A stretch of DNA of 64,000 nt, from contig JAFVGH010000034.1 in assembly GCA_017475045.1 (NCBI GenBank), positions 36,839-100,838 on the forward strand, given 5' to 3'. Position numbers and translations under genes: made by a program. This DNA is from Fibrobacter sp. (GTDB taxonomy: Bacteria; Fibrobacterota; Fibrobacteria; Fibrobacterales; Fibrobacteraceae). Numbering within the stretch: position 1 is the first letter of the stretch; every line of letters begins with the position of its first letter. Under the pieces are notes generated by a model. The model was not told the DNA's origin. It saw only the letters and a list, made by a program, of their open reading frames with translations, and ran no database searches. Below, piece by piece: positions 8,993-18,182 of the stretch.

Positions 8993-10855
8993 TCAACCTC
9001 GTTTCTTATAAATCTTGTCGTAAACAGATTTGACTCCCCTATATATAGAAGAATTCGGGCTCAACACTTTTTTTAAAACCTTCCGGACCTTCAAGGTCAA
9101 GTTGTCCACCAATACCATTTTTGATGAATATGAGTTCATCTTCTTCCCGGTAACGGATAGAATCACAGCGATGAGTCGCTGAGCAATTTCATAGTAAACC
9201 CGTGAGGAGAAATGATTAATCCCACCCTCAAAGTCTGAAGGGCTTTTGATGCAATCGTCAACCTGGACATACTTGATACGGGGATGATCCTGGGCAAAAG
9301 CCTTTACTGCCTCATTAATTCCCTGATGACGCTGCTTTACGTCTTCCTGCCCATCAATACCCTTTGTCGCACCCAAGACCAAACAGATAGACGTCTCTTG
9401 TGGGATCCAATCCAAGCAATTCTGCAAAAAAGAAACATACATCTCCGGAGTCGTAAGGCCGAGGCACTCATATTTTTCAGAGAAGGATCGCAGATAATCC
9501 TCTGTGAAAATGTTCCCTCCTGTGTATGTGGTTCGATTGATGTAACGATTCCAGTTCTCCGGGTTAGTCATATCCAGGCCGCCGAAAACCACCCGGATAT
9601 CCGTTCCTTTCTTCCGATAAATCTGATAGGTGGATTCTATCAAGGTGCTGAGAATGATCAAATCATACTTCCCGGTGAAGAAAGTTCCCGAGAGCATGGC
9701 AGGGTCCACGAAGATGCAGTCGCGTACAATCGCCTCTTTATCCTGGCCGGAATAAGTATGAAGCCCCTCAATGTGAACGGAATGATTGTATGCGTCGATA
9801 ATCTGTCCATCCTGGTTGCTCACATAAGTGAACTCAGTCACGAACTGGTCGGAACCTTTGATGTAGACTAGTGAATGGGACATGTCGCACGGTCCTTTCA
9901 GCAGAACTCGGCAATGGATTTCAGGGGTGGCAGGTTCGTTGTCAAGATGCGTTTCCTTTCCGGTCTGATTGATCCATCCGGGACATTCCGTCTTGTTCAA
10001 TTGCATGCGGACATCCCCGATCACGGTTAATTCCGGGAAACCAAGCTTGGCATACACCCACTGCTCAACTTGCTGGCCCATTGTCCGGCAGGAGAACAGG
10101 AAATGCTCCAGTTGGTCGTCCTTCTTCGCATAGAACCCCACAATGCCATAATCCCCGAACCGGTCCTTCGCCGTCACATAACCGCATTGATAATCCGGGT
10201 CTTTAAGAATCTGCTCGAGTTCATCGATGCCAATCCTTTTCTTCGTATAATTCAACTGGTTGCTCCGAAGAAGCAACTCGTGAATCCGTTGAATCTGGTT
10301 CAGGCAGTCTTCGTGGATTTCGACCTGAATATCACTGTCATACAGGAACGCCTCGTTGCTGGCATAGGACTTTGAAGCGGTATCCTTTTCTTCCAGAATC
10401 TTATACTGCTTCAGACGCTTATGCGTAGGATCTTTCTTTTCCAGATTCGCGACCTGCTTGATCAACTCCGGAATCACCTCCGGCCCCTCGATCTGAATAT
10501 CGGGTAGGAAGTGCTTTGCTTCGCCTAAATTGGACGGATTGTCATCGAGGAACAGGACATTGACCGGCCGCAGGGCCATTTTGTCTAATTTGTCCTTCAA
10601 CTGAGGGCCTTTGCTATCCCAATTGATGGACGGGAACACAAACAGATCCCATACACCCAATTCTTGGAGATGCTGCTTGGTCGGCTCAAACTCGTTCTTG
10701 GAACAAATGGAGTTTATAATGCCGCAGTCCGTGAGATCACGAACCAGATTCGCATTCTCCTTGGGGAAGCGGGCACCTCCTTCGGACAAGGTTCCGGCCC
10801 AGAATGTGTCGTCCAGATCCCAGACAATCAGTTTTATTGAATCCAGATGAATCAT
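8993..10855 (-). CDS. FkbH-like protein: HAD-IIIC, GNAT-like and SGNH-like regions
   Basis: This 620-residue protein has at least two recognisable parts. Residues 8-140 are a HAD subfamily IIIC domain: VWDLDDTFWAGTL holds the DxDxT motif, SICSKNE is motif II, and LFLDDNPSNLGE is motif IV. Residues about 150-290 look like the GNAT-like region that follows HAD in FkbH proteins (RSNQLNYTKKRI, GDYGIVGFYA). Residues about 370-580 resemble an SGNH hydrolase: CLVLGATKGIDGQ, and GGINHFSSRVYYEIAQRLI near the end. In classical FkbH the SGNH part, when present, is N-terminal, so this order is unusual. FkbH proteins load glyceryl groups from glycolysis onto a carrier, which would suit an acyl or glycerate decoration. 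The function here is inferred. Confidence 0.75.
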   Translation of the reverse strand: MIHLDSIKLIVWDLDDTFWAGTLSEGGARFPKENANLVRDLTDCGIINSICSKNEFEPTKQHLQELGVWDLFVFPSINWDSKGPQLKDKLDKMALRPVNVLFLDDNPSNLGEAKHFLPDIQIEGPEVIPELIKQVANLEKKDPTHKRLKQYKILEEKDTASKSYASNEAFLYDSDIQVEIHEDCLNQIQRIHELLLRSNQLNYTKKRIGIDELEQILKDPDYQCGYVTAKDRFGDYGIVGFYAKKDDQLEHFLFSCRTMGQQVEQWVYAKLGFPELTVIGDVRMQLNKTECPGWINQTGKETHLDNEPATPEIHCRVLLKGPCDMSHSLVYIKGSDQFVTEFTYVSNQDGQIIDAYNHSVHIEGLHTYSGQDKEAIVRDCIFVDPAMLSGTFFTGKYDLIILSTLIESTYQIYRKKGTDIRVVFGGLDMTNPENWNRYINRTTYTGGNIFTEDYLRSFSEKYECLGLTTPEMYVSFLQNCLDWIPQETSICLVLGATKGIDGQEDVKQRHQGINEAVKAFAQDHPRIKYVQVDDCIKSPSDFEGGINHFSSRVYYEIAQRLIAVILSVTGKKMNSYSSKMVLVDNLTLKVRKVLKKVLSPNSSIYRGVKSVYDKIYKKRG

Positions 10856-10858
10856 AAA

Positions 10859-12265
10859 CTAGAACAGTCCGCGGCTGCCAAGTTTAAAGTATGCCCAAGC
10901 AACTTCCATGAAAAAGACAAGCACACACCACCAATTCAAAAGTTTGAAGGTTTTAGCACGCAAGGTGGCAATACCGTATGCCCACATCAAAATAAGACAA
11001 GGAAGACCTGGCAAAAGGAAGCGCTCTGAATTACTGAATCCACTTAACGATACAACACCTAAGTAAGCAATAGTAAAGGCGCCAATTAACGAAAAGTTTC
11101 GCCATTCCTTTCTGCGAAGAGCTTCGTAAATGGCCAGAATAGCAAATAGACCCATAAAGTTACGGATGAAATTACCGCCATGCTTTTCTTGCTGACCATA
11201 TTGCTGATCGACATCAACCATGGTGGAAAATGGCAGAACAAATACCATAGGGGCCATAACGGTTCCAGTAGCGTATTGGGCCCATTGATTGCCTCGTGAT
11301 ACTTGCTCAAGTCTTTTTCTGGAGACATTATCCTCTCGGTCTTCCCATAACCCTTCAATCTCGGTTAGAATAACTCCTCCACCTGCTACTAACACGCACA
11401 ATAACCCCCAGCCAATAATAGCAAATCTCTTCCAACCTTTTTTCATTGAAGGTGTAGAAGAAAAAAGGGCTGCTGTCGCAAAAGCAAAAGCCGCAGCTAC
11501 TCCAATTACAGTGCGGAAAAAGAATAATGATCCTACCAACAATGAAGGGACGAGTATATTTATGAAGAAGAGTTTTTTACTACGGAAAAGATAATCTGCC
11601 CGTTCAAGAAAAGCGCAAATCAAAAAGAGCATTTCTGTTTCTTTCAGGTGATAACCGCAATAGATGATGAGATTAGGCATAAGTGCACACATCATGACAG
11701 ACAATCTGGTAGTCGACTCGTCAAAAGTGCGAGAGCTAATCTTATAGACCAAATAGCACATCCATGTTCCCAAAATCGCTTTTAAGATACGAGGAATTAT
11801 GATTATAGGCCCAAATGCTTTATATAGGATGGTCAAATAAAGCGGGTATCCCACATCGGAAACACCGACAGATCCGGGGCCGAAATAATAATTCCAAGCA
11901 ACAGACCATGGCTCGGATGCGAGCCATTCGGCCTCTTCATGATATCCCAAGGAATCCGCCGCTCCATATTCAAACGGAATACCCGTAACCCTTGAATAAT
12001 AAAAGTATGATACAACAACCCATATCAGACGAATAATCAATGCGATAAAGAGTATACGTTGTAAAAAACGTTTCTCCGTGAGTGTCTTCCAATCTTTACT
12101 CCAGTTGCTTAAGCAAAGAAAGAAACAACATACACACACAATACCAACCAGCATGTATTCGATTCTCATCGCATATTGAATGTATACCAAACTTACAATA
12201 GCCAATGAGATCAAATAAACGATAATGGCTCGATTAGAAATCTGTTTCGGAAAATATGGAATCAT
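10859..12265 (-). CDS. Polytopic membrane GT-C (GT39/PMT-like) glycosyltransferase
   Basis: This 468-residue protein has about ten hydrophobic segments. Its first large loop includes GAADSLGYHEEAEWLASEP, with acidic and histidine residues where GT-C enzymes carry the catalytic aspartate. PNLIIYCGYHLKETEM and VGYPLYLTILYKAFGP also fit GT39 relatives. Such enzymes use polyprenyl-phosphate sugars on the periplasmic side. Because no Wzy is visible, it could be a periplasmic side-chain transferase or, less likely, a polymerase. It ends four bases before the FkbH-like start. Confidence 0.65.
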   Translation of the reverse strand: MIPYFPKQISNRAIIVYLISLAIVSLVYIQYAMRIEYMLVGIVCVCCFFLCLSNWSKDWKTLTEKRFLQRILFIALIIRLIWVVVSYFYYSRVTGIPFEYGAADSLGYHEEAEWLASEPWSVAWNYYFGPGSVGVSDVGYPLYLTILYKAFGPIIIIPRILKAILGTWMCYLVYKISSRTFDESTTRLSVMMCALMPNLIIYCGYHLKETEMLFLICAFLERADYLFRSKKLFFINILVPSLLVGSLFFFRTVIGVAAAFAFATAALFSSTPSMKKGWKRFAIIGWGLLCVLVAGGGVILTEIEGLWEDREDNVSRKRLEQVSRGNQWAQYATGTVMAPMVFVLPFSTMVDVDQQYGQQEKHGGNFIRNFMGLFAILAIYEALRRKEWRNFSLIGAFTIAYLGVVSLSGFSNSERFLLPGLPCLILMWAYGIATLRAKTFKLLNWWCVLVFFMEVAWAYFKLGSRGLF

Positions 12266-12277
12266 ATTAAGGATGGT

Positions 12278-13423
12278 CTATAACATGGAATCATATACGA
12301 TGGAAACTGCCTCGGATATAGTTTCCCAAGAATACAATAAAGCTTCTTTACGACACATTCGCGACATTTCTACCCAATCAGTATGAGATGACATAAGATG
12401 TTCAATAAAAGATGAGAAAGATATCGTATCACCATAATCTGCCAATAGCCCCGTCACGCCGTCAGAAATAACATAGGGAATGCCTCCCACTTTTGTGGCG
12501 ACGACGGGAAGCCCAGCAGCCATAGCCTCTGCCAAAGCGATACCCTGAGATTCTTCCTGACTGTGTAAAGCGAAAAGATGCGCTTTATGATAAAGGTTAA
12601 AAAGCTCCTCTTTAGGAACATCTGTGAGAATTGATATGCGATTTTTATATGGGCTGGCGGAAAGATACTCTTTCATTTTTCTGAAATAATCCGATTCGGC
12701 CATACTTCCACAAATAGTAAGGTGGGCATCCGGTATCTTTTCACAAATCTTTTCAAAAGACTGAATCAAAAACAGATGCCCTTTTCTTTTAGAAATAGCG
12801 CCGACGGATAATATCTCATGAGAATTGTCAGAGCACGAAATATGGTAAAAATTATCCTGAATCCCCTGCGGGATAATCGTCATATGAGGAACAGACGAAA
12901 GATGATACGCTCGGATTGCTTTCTCAACATATTCCGTATCAACTATAACTTCTTTTGCCGATCTGAGAATACGCCTTTCTGCAGAGGATTGAACAATCAA
13001 TTGATATAGCGTTTTTAGTGAAAATTGCTTTCTCAACAACTTTTTCTTTTCGACATTAATCAGTCCATGGACAGTTACGGCAACGGGAATACCTATTTTT
13101 CTTAACGAATCAAAAACCGTCCAATTGAAGGGGCTAGTTCCATGAAGATGACAAATAGAAGGCTGAAGAGACGTTATGATTTTTAACATGTCCGGAATTC
13201 GGCCCGAGGCGTCTTTCTGATATCGGCCCATGTTCCGAAAACGGTAAACGGTCACTTCTCCTATTCTCTCAATGGAATCCGCGCCATTAAGCCGAGGAAT
13301 ATCAAGAGCGAAAACAGCATGACTCTTGGCTTGCTCCGTAGCAAGGCCATAAACAGAAGACTCAACTCCTCCCCGAATTAAATCCGGGCTCATAGGAAAC
13401 TGACCGATTTGGAGAATGCGCAT
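12278..13423 (-). CDS. Glycosyltransferase family 4
   Basis: This 381-residue protein has standard length and layout for GT4. MRILQIGQFPMSPDLIRGGV contains the N-terminal glycine-rich loop. SICHLHGTSPFNW and VHGLINVEKKK follow. The C-terminal half has ILSVGAISKRKGHLFLIQSF and HSQEESQGIALAEAMAAGLP, which holds the E-x7-E motif. It transfers one sugar with retention of configuration on the cytoplasmic side. It shares one base (TAATG type) with the GT2 gene upstream in transcription. Confidence 0.9.
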   Translation of the reverse strand: MRILQIGQFPMSPDLIRGGVESSVYGLATEQAKSHAVFALDIPRLNGADSIERIGEVTVYRFRNMGRYQKDASGRIPDMLKIITSLQPSICHLHGTSPFNWTVFDSLRKIGIPVAVTVHGLINVEKKKLLRKQFSLKTLYQLIVQSSAERRILRSAKEVIVDTEYVEKAIRAYHLSSVPHMTIIPQGIQDNFYHISCSDNSHEILSVGAISKRKGHLFLIQSFEKICEKIPDAHLTICGSMAESDYFRKMKEYLSASPYKNRISILTDVPKEELFNLYHKAHLFALHSQEESQGIALAEAMAAGLPVVATKVGGIPYVISDGVTGLLADYGDTISFSSFIEHLMSSHTDWVEMSRMCRKEALLYSWETISEAVSIVYDSML

Positions 13424-14391
13424 TAACCTGTAAAAAACCGTAAGAACTTCAATAATCGTTGCTTGAGAAAAGATCCTCTCACCAAAAAGGCTTCACGAAT
13501 CCTTAATAGCCCAATAGGCGCCTTATACAATAAAGATGTCTTTTTCGGCTGCCTTCCCCAATTCACTTTGGAAAGCTCTTGTTCGGCAGCTTCATGATAC
13601 TGTTTGGACAGATAGTATGGGAATAGCCCATATGTCCTTAAATTATCCAAAAGTTGTTTGAGTTCCGGACTGGATTTCTCTTCATCGGCGAGATAATCCA
13701 AATTCCACAGCATATGACAATTCGGGTCATGCAACTTGCCTATGCCTCTCCATGCCGGATCCGAATCCTGAAAATAAAAGGATAGAGGTTCATTTAAAAA
13801 TGCCACTTTGTACTTCAGAACAATCTTGATCCATAGGTCAAAATCCTCTCCCAACTTCAGATGGGGGCGAAACCCACCCATCTCGTCAAAAACTATCCTT
13901 GGAAGAGATACCGCTCCGGTCCATAGAGGCATTCTCAAATCCTCCGCATATACTCTACAGTAATTGATATACCCGCTCTCGGCCCTTTTTACACAAACCT
14001 TCTCGACACCGTTCTTAACATAGTAATAATTCGTTCCATAGATTCCCGCATCGGGATATAAACGGATCAACTCGTCCATCTTCTCCAAAAAAGTGGGAGC
14101 CCACCAATCATCGGCATCGAGAAAACATAAAAATTCACCATGGGATACAGAAACGCCATTATTCCTGGCTGTACTGACACCGGCATTGTTCTGATGAATC
14201 AGTTGATGAGCGACATCACATCCATCCAAAACTGAATGTGCTTTGGCAAATGAGTCATCCGAACTTCCATCATCCACGACAATGAATTCAAAATCCCGGA
14301 AGGTCTGCGACAAAACGCTGTCAAGCGCCTTTTTCACATAAGGTGCTTTATTAAACAGCGGCATGATAACAGAAAACCTCACTTTTTCCAC
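13423..14391 (-). CDS. Glycosyltransferase family 2
   Basis: This 322-residue GT2 protein shows FSVIMPLFNKAPYVKKALDS, FIVVDDGSSDDSFAKA and LCFLDADDWWAP, which is the DxD-like metal site. A downstream segment, GGFRPHLKLGEDFDLWIKI, matches the GT2 region with the catalytic ED. There is no ATG near the start. GTG codons at 14391 and 14382 are both possible; the second gives a four-base GTGA overlap with the preceding gene, like the ATGA overlaps elsewhere in the locus. Confidence 0.87.
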   Translation of the reverse strand: MEKVRFSVIMPLFNKAPYVKKALDSVLSQTFRDFEFIVVDDGSSDDSFAKAHSVLDGCDVAHQLIHQNNAGVSTARNNGVSVSHGEFLCFLDADDWWAPTFLEKMDELIRLYPDAGIYGTNYYYVKNGVEKVCVKRAESGYINYCRVYAEDLRMPLWTGAVSLPRIVFDEMGGFRPHLKLGEDFDLWIKIVLKYKVAFLNEPLSFYFQDSDPAWRGIGKLHDPNCHMLWNLDYLADEEKSSPELKQLLDNLRTYGLFPYYLSKQYHEAAEQELSKVNWGRQPKKTSLLYKAPIGLLRIREAFLVRGSFLKQRLLKFLRFFTG

Positions 14392-15200
14392 TTTTCAATC
14401 TTAAACAGGCATCTTTCCAGAAACCAGACAAGTTTGTATGCCCAAGGATGTTTCTGGAGTCGATTCATTTGTTCGATTGGGAACGCCCATCTTTCGTAAT
14501 CGGCAAGAATCGCGGGAGAAAACAGTTGATCCAAGACCAACGTCCTCTCCTTTCTGTCAAGGTCTTTGTTCGTCTCACTGATTCCGTTCATGTCGAATAA
14601 AGAAACATCGATGTCAGTGTAAACTGGTTTTTCTCCCCCTAAAACTATCACCTGAAGATACCATTTCCAGTCAGAAACTATCTTCAAAGACTCATCATAA
14701 AGGCCATATTGATTGAACAAATCCTTGCGGATATATGCGGGAGAGTGATTCAAGGTTCCGTTGAAGAAGCCTAGAAAGGTTATATCTCTCCCCGCAAAAC
14801 TCTTGTCACGAAATACTTGCCCATCAGGCATATCCTTGAGCATGTTTCCATAGAGTATGGACGGATTACCGTTTTTATCCAAAGCTTCGAACATTTTTTC
14901 GGTCACATCGTCCGAGACCAGGCAATCACCACTGTTGAGGAACTGCAGGTAATCTCCTGTGGCCATCCCAATGCCCTTGTTCATGGCATTGTATATGCCC
15001 TTGTCTGGCTCGGAAACCCACTTTAAACGATGGCCAAAATGCTCGGCGAATTCTTGAATCGTCTCAACGCTTCCATCTGTACTGCCACCGTCAATGAGAA
15101 CATATTCAAAGTCGTCTCTCCGTTGAGATAACACACTGGTAAGGGTTTTTACTAAACCCTCTCGGTTATTCCAATTTATTGTGATAATAGTCAGTTGCAT
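14379..15200 (-). CDS. Glycosyltransferase family 2 (WcaA/WcaE-like)
   Basis: This 273-residue protein has QLTIITINWNNREGLVKTL, YVLIDGGSTDGSVETI and YLQFLNSGDCLV. The last is the variant NSGD metal site found in the WcaE-type branch of GT2. The segment SPAYIRKDLFNQYGLYDESL also fits that branch. The reading frame continues upstream to 15260, but the ATG at 15200 puts the GT2 fold at the N-terminus and lies four bases after the stop of the neighbouring gene. Donor unknown. Confidence 0.88.
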   Translation of the reverse strand: MQLTIITINWNNREGLVKTLTSVLSQRRDDFEYVLIDGGSTDGSVETIQEFAEHFGHRLKWVSEPDKGIYNAMNKGIGMATGDYLQFLNSGDCLVSDDVTEKMFEALDKNGNPSILYGNMLKDMPDGQVFRDKSFAGRDITFLGFFNGTLNHSPAYIRKDLFNQYGLYDESLKIVSDWKWYLQVIVLGGEKPVYTDIDVSLFDMNGISETNKDLDRKERTLVLDQLFSPAILADYERWAFPIEQMNRLQKHPWAYKLVWFLERCLFKIEKWKK

Positions 15201-15204
15201 ATTA

Positions 15205-16284
15205 TCAAATGCAGGACACCAAGTTTGTAAACAATTCGACAGCAGAATCGTCTCCCTCATACCCTATAGGAGATGAAGAAGCGGACATTGACAACACACT
15301 TAATAACTCCTCAAATGAGTGGTACAGGATAACACCATCGACGTTAAAATAATTTCGAGCAGCATCAAAATTGACATATACCGGAATTCCGGCCAGAAGC
15401 ATCTCTGGAATACGAGTGAGAGCCCCGGTTGTTGGCGGCTGATAAATAATGATTCCGTCGACACCGATAAGCATCGTCTCCAACTCCTCGTTGGAAAGAG
15501 TCCCAAAGAAAGAGATATGCGGATGGACAACTTTTCTCAAAGACTCTGTTCCGTAGCCGGCGACATAGAGGTCAAATGAAAGTTCCTGAGTAGATGCGAA
15601 ATCAACCAACGTCTGCATTCCGGAGCGTGTAGGAATGTTGGTAGCAGATCCCAGAAGAGCGTATTTCTTGACAGAATCCGGCACTCGCCGGCCACGTTTC
15701 TGACGAACCGAGAGAAGGAATGTCCGGGCTTCCCGAGGAGGATAATATGGGAGATAATATGCATTGAATCCAAGAAGTCTGAGAAGCCATGTCTCTTCCT
15801 TGGATATGGCAAAAACAGCATCACATTGCCGCAAATTGAAAACCTCTTTCTCCAATCCTTTAATTGAATGACTTTTCACCAGGGATTCAACATTGTGCGG
15901 CATCCCAATTATTGGATGTCCTGTCGCTTTCAGTAAATATAGCATATCCCGGTCATTGGTATTCTCCCAAAGAAAAGCTACATCTTGATGCTTGTATTTA
16001 TCGAGAACTACGGAAATCCGCAATGCATAGTATTTAACAAGCCTAACATAATGAGAGAGAGACTTGATCGCCCTTTTCGGATAATGCCGATGAATAAACG
16101 AGATTGCTCTTAACGACCACTTTACCAATTGAATCCAAGACGCGTCCTTGGGCGGCGCGAACACATCGTCAGCGTAGGGTATTCCCTTTTTATCCAGGAT
16201 TTCACGAATCTGGACACTTCTCTTACTACCACCGTCAGAGAAGGGATCAAGCTTGAACTTGGTATTGCAAACGATCTGTTTCAT
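15205..16284 (-). CDS. Glycosyltransferase, GT-B fold
   Basis: This 359-residue protein seems to be a GT-B transferase. Its N-terminal half has DVAFLWENTNDRDM and IIGMPHNVESLVKSHS. Its C-terminal half has ALLGSATNIPTRSGMQTLVD, a GSATNIPN-like start of the donor domain, and IIIYQPPTTGALTRIPEMLL, which resembles a P/T-rich donor-binding loop. The frame stays open to 16440 inside the GT8 gene, but the ATG at 16284 (MKQIVCNTKFKLDPF) is the first plausible start after the GT8 stop. The specific family is not certain. Confidence 0.72.
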   Translation of the reverse strand: MKQIVCNTKFKLDPFSDGGSKRSVQIREILDKKGIPYADDVFAPPKDASWIQLVKWSLRAISFIHRHYPKRAIKSLSHYVRLVKYYALRISVVLDKYKHQDVAFLWENTNDRDMLYLLKATGHPIIGMPHNVESLVKSHSIKGLEKEVFNLRQCDAVFAISKEETWLLRLLGFNAYYLPYYPPREARTFLLSVRQKRGRRVPDSVKKYALLGSATNIPTRSGMQTLVDFASTQELSFDLYVAGYGTESLRKVVHPHISFFGTLSNEELETMLIGVDGIIIYQPPTTGALTRIPEMLLAGIPVYVNFDAARNYFNVDGVILYHSFEELLSVLSMSASSSPIGYEGDDSAVELFTNLVSCI

Positions 16285-16294
16285 GGAATGGTCT

Positions 16295-17245
16295 CTATAC
16301 CATTGTTGGTTTCTTGACCATGATGCCGAAAGGCCAAAGGAAATATCGCTTGATGAAACCGATAAAAGGTCTTTCTTTTGGCAATTGATCTCTGATGTCT
16401 CTCCATGGTGACAATTTCTTGAACTTATGCCATTCCTCATTGAAGGGATAGAAATAATACTTTGTCATCCATGGTTTCAACTCTGCCGCATAATGAATGA
16501 TGTGCGGGGAGTTTGTCTCAACCACATCCTTCTTCATTCCCTCTCCAAAGGTGTTGAAGAAATATGGCATGCGTAGTTGCATCTGGTAGTTGTAGGAAAC
16601 GGGAAGATTCCTTTTACAATCTTTCGTTATGACATTGAGGACATCCTGGTCATTGTTGAAGATGCGATCATAATTGTTCGCCAGAAAATCCACGCATTTC
16701 TGACCGATTCCGTGAGTTCGCCAATATTCAAGGTTCATGAACAACACCCCGGCATTGAAATATCCTTTGCTTCTGTCATATCCAAGCCGATCATAATACT
16801 CCTGCCACTCGGTGCACATATCCGGGACGGCTCCTACCGCATATTCTTCCCAATCCATATCGAACAACCCTCCTATCGGACGGTTAACGATAATGTCGCA
16901 GTCCAGATATAAAACCTTGTCAACATCCTTGGGTAACAGTTCTTCAGCATAGAGACGATAGTACGTGACAATCGACCAGTGCTTCACGTTTTTTTCATCC
17001 CCCTTAATTGGAAACTTTTCAAAAAAACTCTTGTCGACCATGACAAACTCTATCCTTGCGCTGTATTTGTCAGAAAGTTGCTTGAATCTCTTCTGTTGTA
17101 TTTCTTGCAACGGCTTGTCAATCAGAATATATGCCGAAACCTCCCTGTCCTTGTTGTTCTCCAAGACAGAAGTAAGCATAATACCGCAATAGGGGGCGTA
17201 ATTGTCATCTGTCGCACAGACAATTGCTATTCGGGAATCGCTCAT
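16295..17245 (-). CDS. Glycosyltransferase family 8
   Basis: This 316-residue protein carries the GT8 signatures. IAIVCATDDNYAPYCGIMLT is at the N-terminus, followed by KVLYLDCDIIVNRPIGGLFD with the DxD metal motif (DCD), KGYFNAGVLFMNLEYWR, and FNNDQDVLNVI. GT8 members in surface-polysaccharide loci are retaining glucosyl- or galactosyltransferases (RfaJ type). A histidine expected in the late conserved motif lies in HIIHYAAELKPW. It overlaps the preceding GT2 gene by four bases. Confidence 0.93.
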   Translation of the reverse strand: MSDSRIAIVCATDDNYAPYCGIMLTSVLENNKDREVSAYILIDKPLQEIQQKRFKQLSDKYSARIEFVMVDKSFFEKFPIKGDEKNVKHWSIVTYYRLYAEELLPKDVDKVLYLDCDIIVNRPIGGLFDMDWEEYAVGAVPDMCTEWQEYYDRLGYDRSKGYFNAGVLFMNLEYWRTHGIGQKCVDFLANNYDRIFNNDQDVLNVITKDCKRNLPVSYNYQMQLRMPYFFNTFGEGMKKDVVETNSPHIIHYAAELKPWMTKYYFYPFNEEWHKFKKLSPWRDIRDQLPKERPFIGFIKRYFLWPFGIMVKKPTMV

Positions 17246-18180
17246 ATCAGTCCAAACTTAAACTTGAAATAAACAGACTTCGGAGTATATCCCCATAACG
17301 AGGAGTATTTCTTATCGTTGATCAAACGTCTTGCAATCTTCTTCTCCGCCTTCGGGAGTATCTGGTATTTGCTGAAAATCAGCCTTGACTCATTTCTGAC
17401 AAACGTGTCGATTTCTCCTTGGAAACGGTTATCCGCCTTCTCCATGAAAAGCCTTGACTTAAGGTCAAGCAGTCTGTTACACAGGTCAAGCCAATATGAT
17501 ATATGGCTTGCGGTGTAACCCGTTCTTGTTATGGAATCGGGATTGACGCTATAATCATAAGCGAATAAGTCAATATGACGCACTCTCAAAGCCTTTGCAA
17601 ATACAAGAATCGCATAGTCGTTATCCTCGTACATAATATGCTCGGCAAAAGAAATACGATTCTCAATGAGGAATGATCTCTTATAAAGCTTCCGCCATGC
17701 GGTCACAAGGTCATGGTACCATCGGAATCTTTTGCTAAAGAACATCTCAGGCCCCGTCATCAATTCCTTGGAATCAATCTTATGCAGAGGAGTTCGAACC
17801 GGATAATTCTCATAATTGAAATGCAAAACATCCAAGTTTTCCTGCTCCGCAATAGAACATAAGGTCCCTAAAACATTGTCCTCAATCAGATCATCAGAAT
17901 CAATAAACCACACATACTCTCCACCAGCCACCTCCATGCCCGCATTTCTGGCTCCCCCAAGCTTCCGATTCTCCTTGTTCTTGACTATCCTTAGATTAGT
18001 ATGCTTCTGCTCATATATCCTTACAACTTGAAAAGAGTTATCCGGAGAACAATCATCAACACATATGACTTCATATTCCTCTTCCGGAAGGTCTTGTCTA
18101 TACACGCTGTCCAGACAACGAGCAATATATTGTTCGACGTTGTAAAAAGGGATAATTATAGAAAGTCGAATCTCGGACAT
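17242..18180 (-). CDS. Glycosyltransferase family 2
   Basis: This 312-residue GT2 enzyme has LSIIIPFYNVEQYIARCLDS, VICVDDCSPDNSFQVV, GGARNAGMEVAGGEYVWFID and the SDD metal site. The GGARN motif places it near the WcaA/EpsJ-type GT2 group, as it does the GT2 at 24315. The two N-terminal domains are similar enough to suggest common ancestry. The stop overlaps the GT8 start by four bases. Confidence 0.9.
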   Translation of the reverse strand: MSEIRLSIIIPFYNVEQYIARCLDSVYRQDLPEEEYEVICVDDCSPDNSFQVVRIYEQKHTNLRIVKNKENRKLGGARNAGMEVAGGEYVWFIDSDDLIEDNVLGTLCSIAEQENLDVLHFNYENYPVRTPLHKIDSKELMTGPEMFFSKRFRWYHDLVTAWRKLYKRSFLIENRISFAEHIMYEDNDYAILVFAKALRVRHIDLFAYDYSVNPDSITRTGYTASHISYWLDLCNRLLDLKSRLFMEKADNRFQGEIDTFVRNESRLIFSKYQILPKAEKKIARRLINDKKYSSLWGYTPKSVYFKFKFGLI

Positions 18181-18182
18181 GG

